Source: an uncultured Lachnoclostridium sp. (lineage in GTDB: Bacteria; Bacillota; Clostridia; Lachnospirales; Lachnospiraceae). Taken from it: a DNA stretch of 64,000 nucleotides. Positions 20,301-31,681 of this stretch are shown piece after piece (position 1 is the first letter of the stretch; each line of letters starts with the position of its first letter). A model generated the notes under the pieces. That model did not search any database and was not told the DNA's origin. It saw only the letters and a list, made by a program, of their open reading frames with translations. The DNA lies in the NCBI GenBank assembly GCA_930986645.1, contig CAKNJS010000006.1:31430-95429 (forward strand), read 5' to 3'. The position numbers and the translations under genes are program-made.

Positions 20301-22880
20301 TCAGACGGCTTTCTTGCGTCCGCAGCACTGTTTATACTTCTTCCCGCTGCCGCACGGACACGGATCGTTAGGATAGATTTTCTTTTCCACCCTTTTCTTC
20401 GGCGCGCGCGCTGAAGTGTCATCTTTATTTGTACCGGTTACCTTAGCAACCTCCTCACGCTCCACTTTCTGTTCTACACGGATGTGGAAAAGCGTCCGGA
20501 TCGTTGTCTCCGCGATCATATTAGTCATCTCGCCGAACATGTTGTATCCCGTCATCTTGTACTCTACAAGCGGATCTCTCTGTCCATAAGCCTGCAGGCC
20601 GATACCCTGACGGAGCTGTTCCATATCGTCAATGTGGTCCATCCACCTTGCATCAATGACTTTCAGGAGAACAACACGTTCTATCTCACGGATCTGTTCC
20701 GCTTCAGGGAACTCCGCCTCTTTTGCCTCATACGCCTTGACTGCGCGTTCTTTCAAAAGATGCTTAAGCTCTTTCTGGCGCATATTGCGGCATTCTTTTG
20801 CATCCGGCAGTTCCATCTGAGGGATCACATTGTGGAGATTGACATCCAGTCCTTTGATATCCCAGTCCTCCTCATCTGCCTCCGGCGATGCAAAGCGGTC
20901 CGTAATGTTCTCCACATACTCTGTGATCATATTGTAGATCGTATCCCGCATGCTCTCTCCGTCGAGCACTCTGCGCCTCTCGCCGTAAATAATCTCCCTC
21001 TGCTCGTTCATGACCTGATCATACTCCAGCAGATTCTTGCGGATGCCGAAGTTATTGATCTCCAGCTTCTTCTGAGCAGATTCGATGGCATTGGAAAGCA
21101 TCTTATGTTCGATCTGCTCTCCCTCCTGTACTCCAAGGGCATTGAACACGCCCATAAGCCGCTCCGAGCCAAACAGGCGCAGCAGATCGTCTTCCAGTGA
21201 AATGTAGAATCGGGATTCTCCGGGATCTCCCTGACGTCCGCTTCGTCCTCGGAGCTGATTATCAATACGGCGCGACTCATGCCGCTCTGTACCGATAATT
21301 TTAAGTCCGCCTGCTGCCCTTGCATCATCATCCAGCTTAATATCCGTACCACGGCCTGCCATATTCGTTGCGATTGTCACCGCGCCGTGCACACCGGCAT
21401 CAGCTACGATCTCAGCTTCCTGCTCATGATACTTTGCGTTAAGTACGTTATGTTTAATGCCTTCTTTTTTAAGCATGCCGCTCAAAAGCTCAGATACCTC
21501 TATGGTTATCGTACCGACAAGAACCGGCTGTCCTTTTGCGTGTGCTTTCTTGACTTCTTCAATTACAGCTTTATACTTTTCTTTCTTTGTCTTATAAACT
21601 GCGTCCTCGAGATCCACACGCTGTACCGGTTTGTTAGTCGGGATCTCTATAACATCCATTCCGTAAATATCGCGGAACTCTTTTTCTTCCGTAAGGGCCG
21701 TACCGGTCATACCGCTCTTCTTGTCGAACTTATTAAACAGATTCTGGAATGTAATTGTTGCCAGTGTCTTGCTCTCCCGGCGTACTTTCACATGTTCCTT
21801 CGCCTCGATTGCCTGATGGAGTCCGTCGGAATAACGGCGTCCCGGCATAATACGCCCGGTAAACTCATCGACAATCATAACTTCGCCCTCCGGCGTCACC
21901 ACATAATCCTGATCTTTGAACATAAGGTTGTGTGCACGCAGCGCAAGGATAATATTGTGCTGGATCTCAAGGTTCTCCGGATCTGCAAGGTTCTCTATAT
22001 GGAAGAATTTCTCAACTTTCTTCACACCGTCTTCTGTAAGATTGACCGTTTTTTCTTTTTCATTGACGATAAAATCACCGGTCTCCTCGATCTCTTCTCC
22101 CATGATAGCGTTGATCTTGGAAAATTCACCGCTGGCCTCGCCGCGCTCAAGCTGCCGCGCCAGAATATCACATGCCTCATACAATTTCGTAGACTTTCCG
22201 CTCTGTCCGGAAATAATAAGCGGGGTCCTTGCCTCATCGATCAGGACAGAGTCAACCTCATCGATAATGGCAAAATGCAGACCTCTCTGAACAAGCTGCT
22301 CCTTATAGATAACCATATTATCACGCAGATAATCAAATCCCAGTTCATTATTGGTCACATAAGTAATATCGCAGTTGTAGGCTTCACGCCGTTCTTTATT
22401 GTCCATGCCGTTTAATACAACGCCCACCGTAAGTCCGAGGAATTCGTGAACCTTTCCCATCCATTCGGCATCACGCTTTGCCAGATAATCATTGACCGTA
22501 ACGATATGGACACCTTTTCCTTCCAGCGCATTCAGATATGCCGGAAGGGTGGATACCAGCGTCTTACCCTCGCCGGTCTTCATCTCGGCAATACGGCCCT
22601 GATGCAGGATAATACCTCCGATGAGCTGCACTCTGTAGTGCCGCATTCCAAGTGCCCTGTATGCAGCTTCTCTCACAACCGCATAAGCCTCCGGCAGGAT
22701 ATCATCCAGAGTCTCTCCCTCCGACAGACGTTCCTTAAATTCTCTGGTCTTTCCTCTGAGCTCTTCATCAGAGAGTGCTTTCATCTCAGGCTCCATCGCC
22801 TCGATCCTGTCAACGATCGGATAAATCCGCTTCAGTTCGTTCTCGCTGTGGGTGCCGAAAATCTTCTCTATAATACCCAT
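20301..22880 (-). CDS. secA: Preprotein translocase ATPase SecA
   Basis: [33 protein letters not shown]-terminal zinc motif [19 protein letters not shown]. Confidence 0.97.
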   Translation of the reverse strand: MGIIEKIFGTHSENELKRIYPIVDRIEAMEPEMKALSDEELRGKTREFKERLSEGETLDDILPEAYAVVREAAYRALGMRHYRVQLIGGIILHQGRIAEMKTGEGKTLVSTLPAYLNALEGKGVHIVTVNDYLAKRDAEWMGKVHEFLGLTVGVVLNGMDNKERREAYNCDITYVTNNELGFDYLRDNMVIYKEQLVQRGLHFAIIDEVDSVLIDEARTPLIISGQSGKSTKLYEACDILARQLERGEASGEFSKINAIMGEEIEETGDFIVNEKEKTVNLTEDGVKKVEKFFHIENLADPENLEIQHNIILALRAHNLMFKDQDYVVTPEGEVMIVDEFTGRIMPGRRYSDGLHQAIEAKEHVKVRRESKTLATITFQNLFNKFDKKSGMTGTALTEEKEFRDIYGMDVIEIPTNKPVQRVDLEDAVYKTKKEKYKAVIEEVKKAHAKGQPVLVGTITIEVSELLSGMLKKEGIKHNVLNAKYHEQEAEIVADAGVHGAVTIATNMAGRGTDIKLDDDARAAGGLKIIGTERHESRRIDNQLRGRSGRQGDPGESRFYISLEDDLLRLFGSERLMGVFNALGVQEGEQIEHKMLSNAIESAQKKLEINNFGIRKNLLEYDQVMNEQREIIYGERRRVLDGESMRDTIYNMITEYVENITDRFASPEADEEDWDIKGLDVNLHNVIPQMELPDAKECRNMRQKELKHLLKERAVKAYEAKEAEFPEAEQIREIERVVLLKVIDARWMDHIDDMEQLRQGIGLQAYGQRDPLVEYKMTGYNMFGEMTNMIAETTIRTLFHIRVEQKVEREEVAKVTGTNKDDTSARAPKKRVEKKIYPNDPCPCGSGKKYKQCCGRKKAV

Positions 22881-23007
22881 ATTACCTAATTTTAACTCCT
22901 TAATAATTAGTCTCGCACCGGTGCACAGCCCGATGCACTTACGTTTTCCATTTTAGCACTAACTATAGGCTAATTCAACAATTTCATAACTTGTTAACAT
23001 TTAATAA

Positions 23008-23778
23008 TCATCTATATCTTTTCACATTATCATATGGGAGTTCTCCCCCGAACAGGTCAAGCGCGCTTCCGACCGTAAAGTCCACCTTTCCGCCTCCCAG
23101 CTCTTTCAGCCGGTCCAGATCTTCCTCCGAACGGATGCCGCCGGCGTAGGTAACCGGTATTCTTCCCCATTTCCCGAGCATACGAACAAGATCCTCCTCC
23201 ATTCCGGAACGCTTTCCCTCCACATCAACACCGTGGATCAGGAATTCATCACAGCAAGCTGACAAATCTGACAGCACTTTGTCCGTAAGTTTCATATCAG
23301 TAAACTTCTGCCAGCGGTCCGTCACAACATAATATCCGTCCTCTTTTTTCCGGCAGCTCAGATCCAGAACAATATTGTCCCGCCCCGCGGCCGACATCAG
23401 TCTTTTAAGATTTTCTTTATAAAATGTCCCGTTTTTAAACACATACGAGGTAACAATCACGTGGCTTGCTCCCGCATCCAGAAAAAATTCCGCATTTTCC
23501 GCAGTAATGCCTCCTCCGATCTGCATGCCGCCCGGGTATGCCGCAAGCGCCTCAAGGGCCAGTCTTTTCGACTCTTCATAATATTCTGATCCTGCGGAAT
23601 TAAGAAGAATGATATGTCCGCCTTTCAGTCCGTCCTTTTTATACATCTCCGCATAAAAGGCCGCGTCCAGCTCAGACGCAAAGTTCGTGTCAGCCCGGTC
23701 TCCCTCATCGCGCAGGCTGCTTCCTACAATCTGCTTTACTTTTCCATTATGTATATCAATGCATGGCCTGAATCTCAT
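23008..23778 (-). CDS. hisA: ProFAR isomerase, HisA of the eukaryotic HIS6-like subtype
   Basis: MRFRPCIDIHNGKVKQIVGSSL, QIGGGITAENAEFFLDAGASHVIVTSYVF, VTYAGGIRSEEDLDRL. Start reassigned from 23895. Confidence 0.85.
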   Translation of the reverse strand: MRFRPCIDIHNGKVKQIVGSSLRDEGDRADTNFASELDAAFYAEMYKKDGLKGGHIILLNSAGSEYYEESKRLALEALAAYPGGMQIGGGITAENAEFFLDAGASHVIVTSYVFKNGTFYKENLKRLMSAAGRDNIVLDLSCRKKEDGYYVVTDRWQKFTDMKLTDKVLSDLSACCDEFLIHGVDVEGKRSGMEEDLVRMLGKWGRIPVTYAGGIRSEEDLDRLKELGGGKVDFTVGSALDLFGGELPYDNVKRYR

Positions 23779-23919
23779 AATCCTCTTTTCCTCCGTATCT
23801 GTTCTGCGCCGCGGCTCTGCCGTTTTGTTTTTTCTGCTGTCCCGGCACAGGAATTGCCGCAGGAAGAGAAGTACTTTTCCTGCGGCATTCTGCATTCTCT
23901 TACAGCTTCTGCGGCTGTA

Positions 23920-24261
23920 TTATCTGTTATCCTGCGTATCTTTCTGCGCTCCGTTATTCTCTGTCATGTCATCGGCAGCCTTGTCAATTCCGTCTGTCAC
24001 ATCATCGGTAATATCGTCCACACCGTCTGTTACGTCATCTACAGCGTCGTCCAGAATCCCGTCGCCTTTTGAAGCATCATTCATTGTCCTGTCTTCTGTA
24101 TTATCTTTACTATTATCACTGCCGTCATTGTTGTATCTGTCGGAATCTGCCTCAGACTGGTCTGCTCCGTTATCCGCATTATCACGGCTGCCGCACGCTG
24201 TTGCTCCCAGAAGTACAAAGGTACACATCATCAGCAGCAATAACTTCTTCATTTTTTTCAT
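23920..24261 (-). CDS. Small Asp-rich lipoprotein
   Basis: MKKMKKLLLLMMCTFVLLGATACGS lipobox; tail DDAVDDVTDGVDDITDDVTDGIDKAADD. Confidence 0.75.
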   Translation of the reverse strand: MKKMKKLLLLMMCTFVLLGATACGSRDNADNGADQSEADSDRYNNDGSDNSKDNTEDRTMNDASKGDGILDDAVDDVTDGVDDITDDVTDGIDKAADDMTENNGAQKDTQDNR

Positions 24262-24350
24262 AAAAACAGTCTCCCTTTCCATAAATATTGTTGTACTTCT
24301 ACTATCTGCACATTTTCAATATTTATACATAAAAAGGATGCTGTTTCTTT

Positions 24351-25196
24351 TTATTTTGTGCTCTTGCGGAGTTTTTCCATGGCCCGCGCCTCGATCTGCC
24401 TCACTCTCTCCCTTGTTACACCGAGCTGCTCACCGATCTCCTCGAGCGTATGTGTCCTTTCATTATCCAGCCCGTATCGCAGACGGATCACCTGACGCTC
24501 CCTGTCCGTTAACTTTTGCAGAAGCTCTTTTACTTCTTCCTGCTGCACGAGAACATTCACGGCCTCCTCAGGCGTCGGCTCCGACCGGTCCTCCACCATA
24601 TCTCCCAGACTGCTCTCTCCGTCATCGCCTACCGGAGTCTCCAGAGAGACCGGATTCTGGAGATAATTGATGATATTTTTTACGTCCTCTTCTGTCTTAT
24701 CTCCCAGCTTCTCGGCAATCTCCTTCGGTGTAGCGTCACGTCCGAGAGACTGCTGAAGTTCCCGTGCCGTTTTCTGCACGCGTTTCATATTCTCAGCCAC
24801 ATGCACCGGCACCCGGATCTCACGTGACTGCTGATCGATTGCCCGGCGCATAGCCTCTTTGATCCACCATGAAGCATAGGTGGAAAACCTGTTTTCTTTT
24901 GTATAATCATATTTTTCTGCCGCTCTCATCAGCCCCATGTTTCCCTCCTGGATCAGATCCATCAGAGGGACACCTCTGCCCGTATAATGTTTTGCCAGAG
25001 AGACTACCAGTCTCAAATTCGCCTCTGAAAGCTTCTTTCTTGCATCTTCATCGCCCTGCGCACTCTTTTCACCAAGCATGCGCTCTTCCTCCTCACTGAG
25101 CAGGGGCATCTGCCCGATCTCGTTTAAATAAATCTGAAGAGGTTCTGACATTCCCTGTATCTGATTCTGCTGTTCCTTGTCCATAATTTTCTGCAC
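24351..25196 (-). CDS. Sigma-70 family RNA polymerase sigma factor (RpoD-like, no region 1.1)
   Basis: [86 protein letters not shown]. Confidence 0.93.
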   Translation of the reverse strand: MQKIMDKEQQNQIQGMSEPLQIYLNEIGQMPLLSEEEERMLGEKSAQGDEDARKKLSEANLRLVVSLAKHYTGRGVPLMDLIQEGNMGLMRAAEKYDYTKENRFSTYASWWIKEAMRRAIDQQSREIRVPVHVAENMKRVQKTARELQQSLGRDATPKEIAEKLGDKTEEDVKNIINYLQNPVSLETPVGDDGESSLGDMVEDRSEPTPEEAVNVLVQQEEVKELLQKLTDRERQVIRLRYGLDNERTHTLEEIGEQLGVTRERVRQIEARAMEKLRKSTK

Positions 25197-25252
25197 CTTT
25201 TCTATAGTTTTTCGTAACAGTTCCGCCCTCAGTGATAACGCAAAGCGGCCTG

Positions 25253-27205
25253 TTACATTTTTTCAATAATCTCGCCGTTCCTGTATGCAGAGAGCAGACG
25301 CTCCAGATCCTTTACCTGTCCTTTCAGGTCCCTGCCCACATCCGTATCACCGACAAGAAGCCGGTCGTGTACTCTCTGAACAACTGTAAGTTCCGAGTGT
25401 ATATCATTTTCTTTTACAATTGCGGCCTCAGTAGATTCAAAAGGCTCATGCGCCACCAAAAGCAGCCCGTAGGAATTAAAAATGAGCGTATATCCCGCAA
25501 TGCCTGTCTGCTTCTGATATGCTCTTGAAAATCCGCCGTCAATGACCATCACCTTACCGCCGCATTTCACCGGGCTTTCACCGTCTTTTCTCTTCACAGG
25601 GACATGACCGTTTACAATATGCCCTTCGGAGGGATCAAGCCCGAATTCTCTCATAATATTGTCGATCACATTTTCATTTTCTATGTAAGAATAGTACGGA
25701 TTTTTCTTCTCGACGTGAGTTTCTTTCTCCGCAAGGAAATATCTCTCAAAAGTAGCCATTTTATTTTTGCCGAACAGCGGTGAATCCGGATGCAGCCAGA
25801 TATACCACATGATATCTTTGCCGTCCTCCCGCTCCTTTTTGTCCAGTGCAAAGAAACCTTTTCTCACATAGGCATCCAGTGTATCGTAAAGTTCTCTTCC
25901 ACGGTATTTTTTCCCGTATACTTCCGTCTCCTTCAGACTGCCGTCCTCATCAAGAGGAACACAGCCATGGTAGAGGAGATTATCATTATAAACCTTATAG
26001 AGGCCGCCTTTTGCCAGCAGAAAACGCATATGGCGCTGAAGCTTCTCACAATTGACAAATGCTTTCTCGAGACGATCCATGATTTCTTCTTCCTCTTCAC
26101 TCAGAGCATACGGGTCTTTCGGATTAATTGTCGGGAAATTTGTATCCAGAAGCCTGTATTCCTTTCCATTGAGTACAATCGTCCCTTTTTCATAGTTGAT
26201 CCGGTGCAGAAGCGCACGGTCTTCCAGATGAAAAGATTTCTGTCCGGCTATGGTCTGGCCTTCCACTTTGAACTGTATAATGGAAATTGCCTTGTGAATG
26301 CGCAGGTTCATCTGCATTTCTTCAGAATCCGGGCGGTCCGGCACTTTCAGCTTAAAACAGGTGCACGGGTCATCCTTATACACCTTAAGAGCGAAAGTCG
26401 CCAGCGGGAGCAGATTAATGCCATATCCTTCTTCCAGAATGTCCAGATTGCCATACCGGGCACAGATCCGGATCGCATTGGCAATACAGCCTCTTTGTCC
26501 GGCAGCCGCTCCCATCCACAGAACATCATGGTTTCCCCACTGAATATCCAGTGAGTGGTAAGTCATCAGCTTGTCCATAATAATGTGCGGTCCCGGTCCT
26601 CGGTCATAGATATCACCTACAATATGCAGATGATCCACCACAAGTCTCTGGATCAGCTCTGAAATCGCAACAATAAAGTCTTCTGCTCTGCCGATCCGTA
26701 TGATCGTGGAAATAATCGCATTGTAGTATGACTCCTTGTCATTCACCTCTGCTTTTTCCGTGATCAGTTCTTCGATCACATAGGCAAAATCTTTCGGGAG
26801 TGCCTTTCTTACTTTCGACCGGGTATATTTGCTCGCCGCGCGCTTGCTTACCTCAATCAGAAGATAGAGATGAACACGGTACCAGTCTTCCATATTCGTC
26901 TCGGTTTTCTTAATCATATCCATCTTCTGCTTCGGATAATAGATCAGCGTTGCCAGCGCTCTTTTATCTCTGATGCTCATCGTATTGCCGAACACATCAT
27001 CGATTTTGCGCCGTACTGAGCCGGAGCCGTTCCTGAGTACATGGGAAAACGCTTCGTACTCCCCGTGAACATCTGTGAGGAAATGTTCTGTACCTTTCGG
27101 CAGATTTAAAATAGCCTGCAGATTAATAATCTCCGTGGCTGCCGCCGCAATCGTCGGATACAGGTCTGACAGGCGCTCCAGATACCTGGTTTCAAGATTT
27201 TTCAT
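25253..27205 (-). CDS. fbp: Class III fructose-1,6-bisphosphatase
   Basis: [49 protein letters not shown] (calcineurin-like metallophosphoesterase motifs). Start reassigned from 27262. Confidence 0.93.
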   Translation of the reverse strand: MKNLETRYLERLSDLYPTIAAAATEIINLQAILNLPKGTEHFLTDVHGEYEAFSHVLRNGSGSVRRKIDDVFGNTMSIRDKRALATLIYYPKQKMDMIKKTETNMEDWYRVHLYLLIEVSKRAASKYTRSKVRKALPKDFAYVIEELITEKAEVNDKESYYNAIISTIIRIGRAEDFIVAISELIQRLVVDHLHIVGDIYDRGPGPHIIMDKLMTYHSLDIQWGNHDVLWMGAAAGQRGCIANAIRICARYGNLDILEEGYGINLLPLATFALKVYKDDPCTCFKLKVPDRPDSEEMQMNLRIHKAISIIQFKVEGQTIAGQKSFHLEDRALLHRINYEKGTIVLNGKEYRLLDTNFPTINPKDPYALSEEEEEIMDRLEKAFVNCEKLQRHMRFLLAKGGLYKVYNDNLLYHGCVPLDEDGSLKETEVYGKKYRGRELYDTLDAYVRKGFFALDKKEREDGKDIMWYIWLHPDSPLFGKNKMATFERYFLAEKETHVEKKNPYYSYIENENVIDNIMREFGLDPSEGHIVNGHVPVKRKDGESPVKCGGKVMVIDGGFSRAYQKQTGIAGYTLIFNSYGLLLVAHEPFESTEAAIVKENDIHSELTVVQRVHDRLLVGDTDVGRDLKGQVKDLERLLSAYRNGEIIEKM

Positions 27206-27281
27206 TTTATCCTCCCGCTTTATTTCCAATTTGCCGGAACAGGACAGCCCTCTCTCAGCCATTCTGTCCCCGGCTTTTACA

Positions 27282-28040
27282 TCAGAGTCCGACTACATCT
27301 CCCATATCATACATGCCCGGAGCTTTTCCTGCGAGGAATTTTCCTGCTTCTACCGCTCCTTTGGCAAATACGCTTCTGGAATATGCCGTATGAGTAAATT
27401 CGATCACTTCATCAGTTCCCGCAAAAATCACTTCATGATTTCCAACGATCGTTCCGCCGCGGACGGCCGAGATACCGATTTCCTTTTTATCTCTTTTCTG
27501 GCGGACCTGACTTCTGTCGTACACGTAATGGTACTCATTATTCAGAGCGTCATTGACAGAATCCGCAAGCGCAAGAGCCGTTCCGCTTGGAGCGTCAAGT
27601 TTCTGGTTATGATGCCGTTCTACAATCTCGATATCATATCCTGCCGGTGCAAGCACTTTTGCGGCATCTTTTAAAAGCTTCAGGAGCAGATTGATTCCCA
27701 GAGACATATTGGCTGATTTAAGGATCGCAGTCTTTTTGGAAGCCTCCTCCACTTTCTTAAGCTGCTCCTCCGAAAGTCCTGTCGTGCACAGGACAACCGG
27801 CAGTTTCTTCTCCACACAGTAATCAAGAAGGGCATCTGCTGCTTTTGCGGTAGAAAAATCTATTACCACGTCCACATCCACATCACATTTCTCAATAGAA
27901 TCAAATACCGGATAATCGTTCGGCACCTCTGTATATGTGTCTACACCGGCTGCGATCACGGCATTCTCATCACCTTTTACGATCTCCGTAATCATTCTTC
28001 CCATCTTTCCATTACATCCATGCATCATAAATTTAATCAT
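27282..28040 (-). CDS. dapB: 4-hydroxy-tetrahydrodipicolinate reductase
   Basis: MIKFMMHGCNGKMGRMI; VERHHNQKLDAPSGTAL. Start reassigned from 28148. Confidence 0.95.
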   Translation of the reverse strand: MIKFMMHGCNGKMGRMITEIVKGDENAVIAAGVDTYTEVPNDYPVFDSIEKCDVDVDVVIDFSTAKAADALLDYCVEKKLPVVLCTTGLSEEQLKKVEEASKKTAILKSANMSLGINLLLKLLKDAAKVLAPAGYDIEIVERHHNQKLDAPSGTALALADSVNDALNNEYHYVYDRSQVRQKRDKKEIGISAVRGGTIVGNHEVIFAGTDEVIEFTHTAYSRSVFAKGAVEAGKFLAGKAPGMYDMGDVVGL

Positions 28041-28177
28041 GTTATCATCCTCCTGTCTTATATATCCACACAAAAACCGCCGTACTTTCAGGTGATTCTG
28101 TCTGTTACCATATAAAATAAGGATATCATATCTGAGAGTTAATCTCAATACATGATATCCTTTTAATGATCACACTT

Positions 28178-28807
28178 CTAATCTTCTATGCACTCCAGTT
28201 TGCTGACAGAGACCTCATATGCCGTGCGTGTTTCCGTCTCTGTCTCGGAGAGTTTTTTCACATATTCCCGGCTCTGGATGCGGCCGAGGATCCGCACATG
28301 CTCTCCGACTTCAAATCCCGATGCATATCTCGCATTTCTTCCCCAGCAGATACATGGAATATAATCCGACTTGCCGTACGGCCGGTTAACAGCCAGCAGC
28401 AAGTCTGCGATCTCCCTTCCCAGCGGCGTCTTGCGGTACACAGGGCGCTTACACATATATCCCTCAAGAAGAATATGATTCGTGCGTGCACCGTCAGGCT
28501 CCTCGTCCACAAACTCGATCTCCCGTGCAAACACCGACAGCACCAGTCTGTTTCTCTGCTCCTCATGCCGGTTGTAAGAACGGAACTGGCCGGATACCAT
28601 AATGCAGCGGTTTCTGTAATCCTGTGTCACGTCGATGAGGCGCTCCGACACCATAACCGGAATCCTGTCATTTGAACTGCTCAGTCTTCTGACAAGGATG
28701 TCTACCATATAAAATCCTTCCCCGAACACCTCGTGGCTGTATGTAAACTCCGATACCACTGTTCCTATGACTGTTACCTGATTGTTCTCAATAATCTTAT
28801 CTGACAT
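28178..28807 (-). CDS. Single-stranded DNA-binding-like protein, apparently two OB-folds
   Basis: First OB: NQVTVIGTVVSEFTYSHEVFGEGFYMVDILVRR..; second SSB-like: NHILLEGYMCKRPVYRKTPLGREIADLLLAVNRPYGKSDYIPCICWGRNARYASGFEVGEHVRILGRIQSREY. Confidence 0.82.
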   Translation of the reverse strand: MSDKIIENNQVTVIGTVVSEFTYSHEVFGEGFYMVDILVRRLSSSNDRIPVMVSERLIDVTQDYRNRCIMVSGQFRSYNRHEEQRNRLVLSVFAREIEFVDEEPDGARTNHILLEGYMCKRPVYRKTPLGREIADLLLAVNRPYGKSDYIPCICWGRNARYASGFEVGEHVRILGRIQSREYVKKLSETETETRTAYEVSVSKLECIED

Positions 28808-28975
28808 AATCTGTAGTTCTCCCTTCCTCTTTCTGGTATTTTTGAGTCAATACTAAATTTATGAAATCATATCATTGTTTAGAACCCTGTAAGCACAGGA
28901 ATCGTTCGACAGATTTTTACATTTCATCCGGTTTACTAAAGAAAGGCCCGCAGAACAGATTTCAGCACGGAACTC

Positions 28976-29003
28976 TTGTCAAAAACAGATTTTGTGATAG
29001 AAT
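28976..29003 (+). promoter_or_regulatory. Promoter for typA
   Basis: TTGTCA - 16 nt - TAGAAT. Confidence 0.5.
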
Positions 29004-29057
29004 AAGGAAGTTGCAGTTACAATTTATGACATTATATAAGGAAAGAGTGTTACAAAT

Positions 29058-30884
29058 ATGAAGACAAAACGTGAAGATGTAAGAAATATTGCTATTATCG
29101 CCCATGTCGACCACGGTAAGACAACGCTGGTCGATGAGCTGTTAAAACAGAGCGGCGTTTTCCGCGAGAATCAGGAAGTCGCGGAACGTGTCATGGATTC
29201 CAACGACATCGAGAGGGAAAGAGGTATTACGATCCTCTCCAAAAACACAGCCGTCCACTACAAAGGTGTGAAGATCAACATCATCGACACCCCCGGCCAT
29301 GCTGACTTCGGCGGCGAGGTGGAGCGTGTCCTCAAGATGGTAAACGGCGTTATCCTTGTAGTAGACGCCTTCGAAGGAGCAATGCCCCAGACAAAATTCG
29401 TTCTCAGAAAAGCGCTGGAATTAAGTCTTCCGGTTATTGTATGCATCAATAAGATCGACCGTCCGGAAGCACGTCCGGATGAGGTAATCGACGAAGTGCT
29501 TGAGCTCTTCATCGACCTCGGTGCTTCCGATGAACAGCTGGAATGCCCGTTCGTCTACGCTTCTGCCAAAGCCGGCGTAGCCGTACTGGATCTTACAGAT
29601 GAAGAGAAAGACATGAAACCTCTTTTTGAGACGATTCTGGACTACATTCCGGCTCCCGAAGGCGATCCGGATGCTCCGACGCAGGTTCTCATCAGCACGA
29701 TCGACTACAACGAATATGTAGGCCGAATCGGGATCGGAAAAGTAGACAACGGAACTATTGCTGTCAATCAGGAAATGGTTCTTGTCAACCACCACGACCC
29801 GGATAAACAGGAAAAGGTAAAAATCAGCCGTCTTTATGAATTTGACGGTCTGGAAAAAGTAGAGGTAAAAGAAGCGACCATCGGTTCCATCGTTGCAATC
29901 TCCGGTATCTCTGACATTTCCATCGGCGATACGCTCTGTTCGCCTGAAAAGCCTGAGGCAATCCCGTTCCAGAAGATCTCAGAGCCGACGATCGCCATGC
30001 AGTTTATCGTAAACGACAGTCCCTTTGCCGGCCAGGAAGGAAAATACGTGACATCCCGCCATTTACGAGACCGTCTCTTCCGCGAGCTGAACACAGATGT
30101 CAGCCTGCGTGTAGAAGAAATGGACAATACGGACAGCTTCAAGGTTTCCGGGCGCGGAGAACTCCATCTGTCAGTCCTGATCGAGAATATGCGCAGGGAG
30201 GGGTATGAATTTGCAGTCAGCAAGGCTGAAGTACTCTATAAGACAGATGAAAACGGTAAAAAACTTGAGCCGATGGAGCTGGCATATATTGATGTTCCCG
30301 ATGAATTTACCGGAGTCGTGATTGAGAAGCTCGGACAGAGAAAGGGCGAACTCAGAAATATGAGTGCGTCAAACGGCGGCTATACGCGTCTGGAATTTTC
30401 CATTCCGTCCAGAGGCCTCATCGGCTACCGCGGGGAATTTCTGACTGATACAAAAGGAAACGGTATCCTGAATACGAGTTTCGACGGTTATGCTCCATAT
30501 AAAGGGGATATCCAGTACCGCAAACAGGGATCATTGATTGCTTTCGAGACAGGCGAGGCTGTCACATACGGCTTGTACAGTGCACAGGAACGCGGCACCT
30601 TGTTCATTGGTCCGGGCGAGCGGGTATACGCAGGCATGGTCATCGGCCAGAACGGCAAAGCCGAGGATATCGAGCTTAATGTGTGCAAGACAAAGCATCT
30701 GACCAACACCCGTTCTTCCAGTGCCGACGAAGCGCTCCGGCTGACGCCGCCACGTATCTTAAGCCTTGAGCAGGCGCTCGATTTTATCGACACAGACGAA
30801 CTGCTTGAAGTTACGCCGAAGTCACTGCGCATCCGCAAGAAAATTCTCGATTCAAGAATGCGCAAACGAGCAAATATGAAATAA
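29058..30884 (+). CDS. typA: Ribosome-associated GTPase TypA/BipA
   Basis: NIAIIAHVDHGKTTLVDELLKQSG, RERGITILSKNTA, DTPGHADFGGEVERVL; 608 aa. Confidence 0.96.
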   Translation: MKTKREDVRNIAIIAHVDHGKTTLVDELLKQSGVFRENQEVAERVMDSNDIERERGITILSKNTAVHYKGVKINIIDTPGHADFGGEVERVLKMVNGVILVVDAFEGAMPQTKFVLRKALELSLPVIVCINKIDRPEARPDEVIDEVLELFIDLGASDEQLECPFVYASAKAGVAVLDLTDEEKDMKPLFETILDYIPAPEGDPDAPTQVLISTIDYNEYVGRIGIGKVDNGTIAVNQEMVLVNHHDPDKQEKVKISRLYEFDGLEKVEVKEATIGSIVAISGISDISIGDTLCSPEKPEAIPFQKISEPTIAMQFIVNDSPFAGQEGKYVTSRHLRDRLFRELNTDVSLRVEEMDNTDSFKVSGRGELHLSVLIENMRREGYEFAVSKAEVLYKTDENGKKLEPMELAYIDVPDEFTGVVIEKLGQRKGELRNMSASNGGYTRLEFSIPSRGLIGYRGEFLTDTKGNGILNTSFDGYAPYKGDIQYRKQGSLIAFETGEAVTYGLYSAQERGTLFIGPGERVYAGMVIGQNGKAEDIELNVCKTKHLTNTRSSSADEALRLTPPRILSLEQALDFIDTDELLEVTPKSLRIRKKILDSRMRKRANMK

Positions 30885-31007
30885 ATCACGTCCTTAAAGG
30901 TGATTCGTTCTATACATTAATGCTGTTCCATGCTATAATATTTACATAATACATACACATATTTAACATATGTTTATGTATAATATGAACAAAAGGAGTT
31001 GAACAGT

Positions 31008-31565
31008 ATGAACTATATCATCAGCGGAAAAAACATTGAAGTAACACAGGGCCTCAAAGACGCAGTCGAACAGAAGCTCGGAAAACTCGAGAGGTATTTC
31101 ACTCCTGAAACAGAAATTATCGTAACCTTGAGCGTAGAAAAAGGGCGTCAGAAAATCGAGGTAACAATCCCTGTTAAAGGGAACATTATCCGTTCGGAAC
31201 AGACAAGCAATGATATGTATGTATCTATCGATCTTGTAGAAGAAATCATTGAGCGCCAGCTCAGGAAATACAAAAACAAGCTGGTTGCAAAGAATCAGGG
31301 ACATCCGACTTCGGCAGCTCCTACCGGAAGCATCCGGAAGGAATTCATCGATTCCGAGGAAGATTCTCCGGAGGATGACGAAATCCGCATCGTCCGCACA
31401 AAGAAATTCGGAATTAAACCGATGTATCCTGAAGATGCCTGCCTCCAGATGGAGCTTCTGGGACACAGCTTCTTTGTATTCTCCAACGCAGAGACTGACG
31501 AGGTCAATGTAGTATACAAGAGAAAAGACGGCTCCTTCGGACTGATCGAACCTGAATTTTCATAA
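31008..31565 (+). CDS. hpf: Ribosome hibernation promoting factor, long form
   Basis: MNYIISGKNIEVTQGLKDAVEQKLGKLERYF; C-terminal GHSFFVFSNAETDEVNVVYKRKDGSFGLIEPE. Confidence 0.93.
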   Translation: MNYIISGKNIEVTQGLKDAVEQKLGKLERYFTPETEIIVTLSVEKGRQKIEVTIPVKGNIIRSEQTSNDMYVSIDLVEEIIERQLRKYKNKLVAKNQGHPTSAAPTGSIRKEFIDSEEDSPEDDEIRIVRTKKFGIKPMYPEDACLQMELLGHSFFVFSNAETDEVNVVYKRKDGSFGLIEPEFS

Positions 31566-31584
31566 TCAACAGCTGAACATACGT

Positions 31585-31646
31585 ACCGCCTGTGAAATGT
31601 GTTTCATGATCATCTCATGAAGAGCCGCATTTCACAGGCGGTTTTA
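31585..31646 (+). terminator. Intrinsic terminator after hpf
   Basis: ccgcctgtgaaatg / catttcacaggcgg stem followed by TTTTA. Confidence 0.82.
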
Positions 31647-31681
31647 TACTGTTATCACTTTATATTATATTTTACGCATTC

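Noticed and set aside
21279-22415. 378-aa plus-strand ORF
   Set aside because: Antisense to secA; composition typical of a reverse-frame artefact.
22881-23007. Possible regulatory RNA in the secA leader (GTGCA..TGCAC and CACCGGTG elements)
   Set aside because: Only short stems and no match to a riboswitch class I can recognise; a TTGAAT-17-TAAAAT promoter explains the region adequately.
25790-26554. 254-aa plus-strand ORF
   Set aside because: Antisense to class III fbp.
28861-29061. 66-aa ORF upstream of typA
   Set aside because: Overlaps the predicted typA promoter; no homology-like features.
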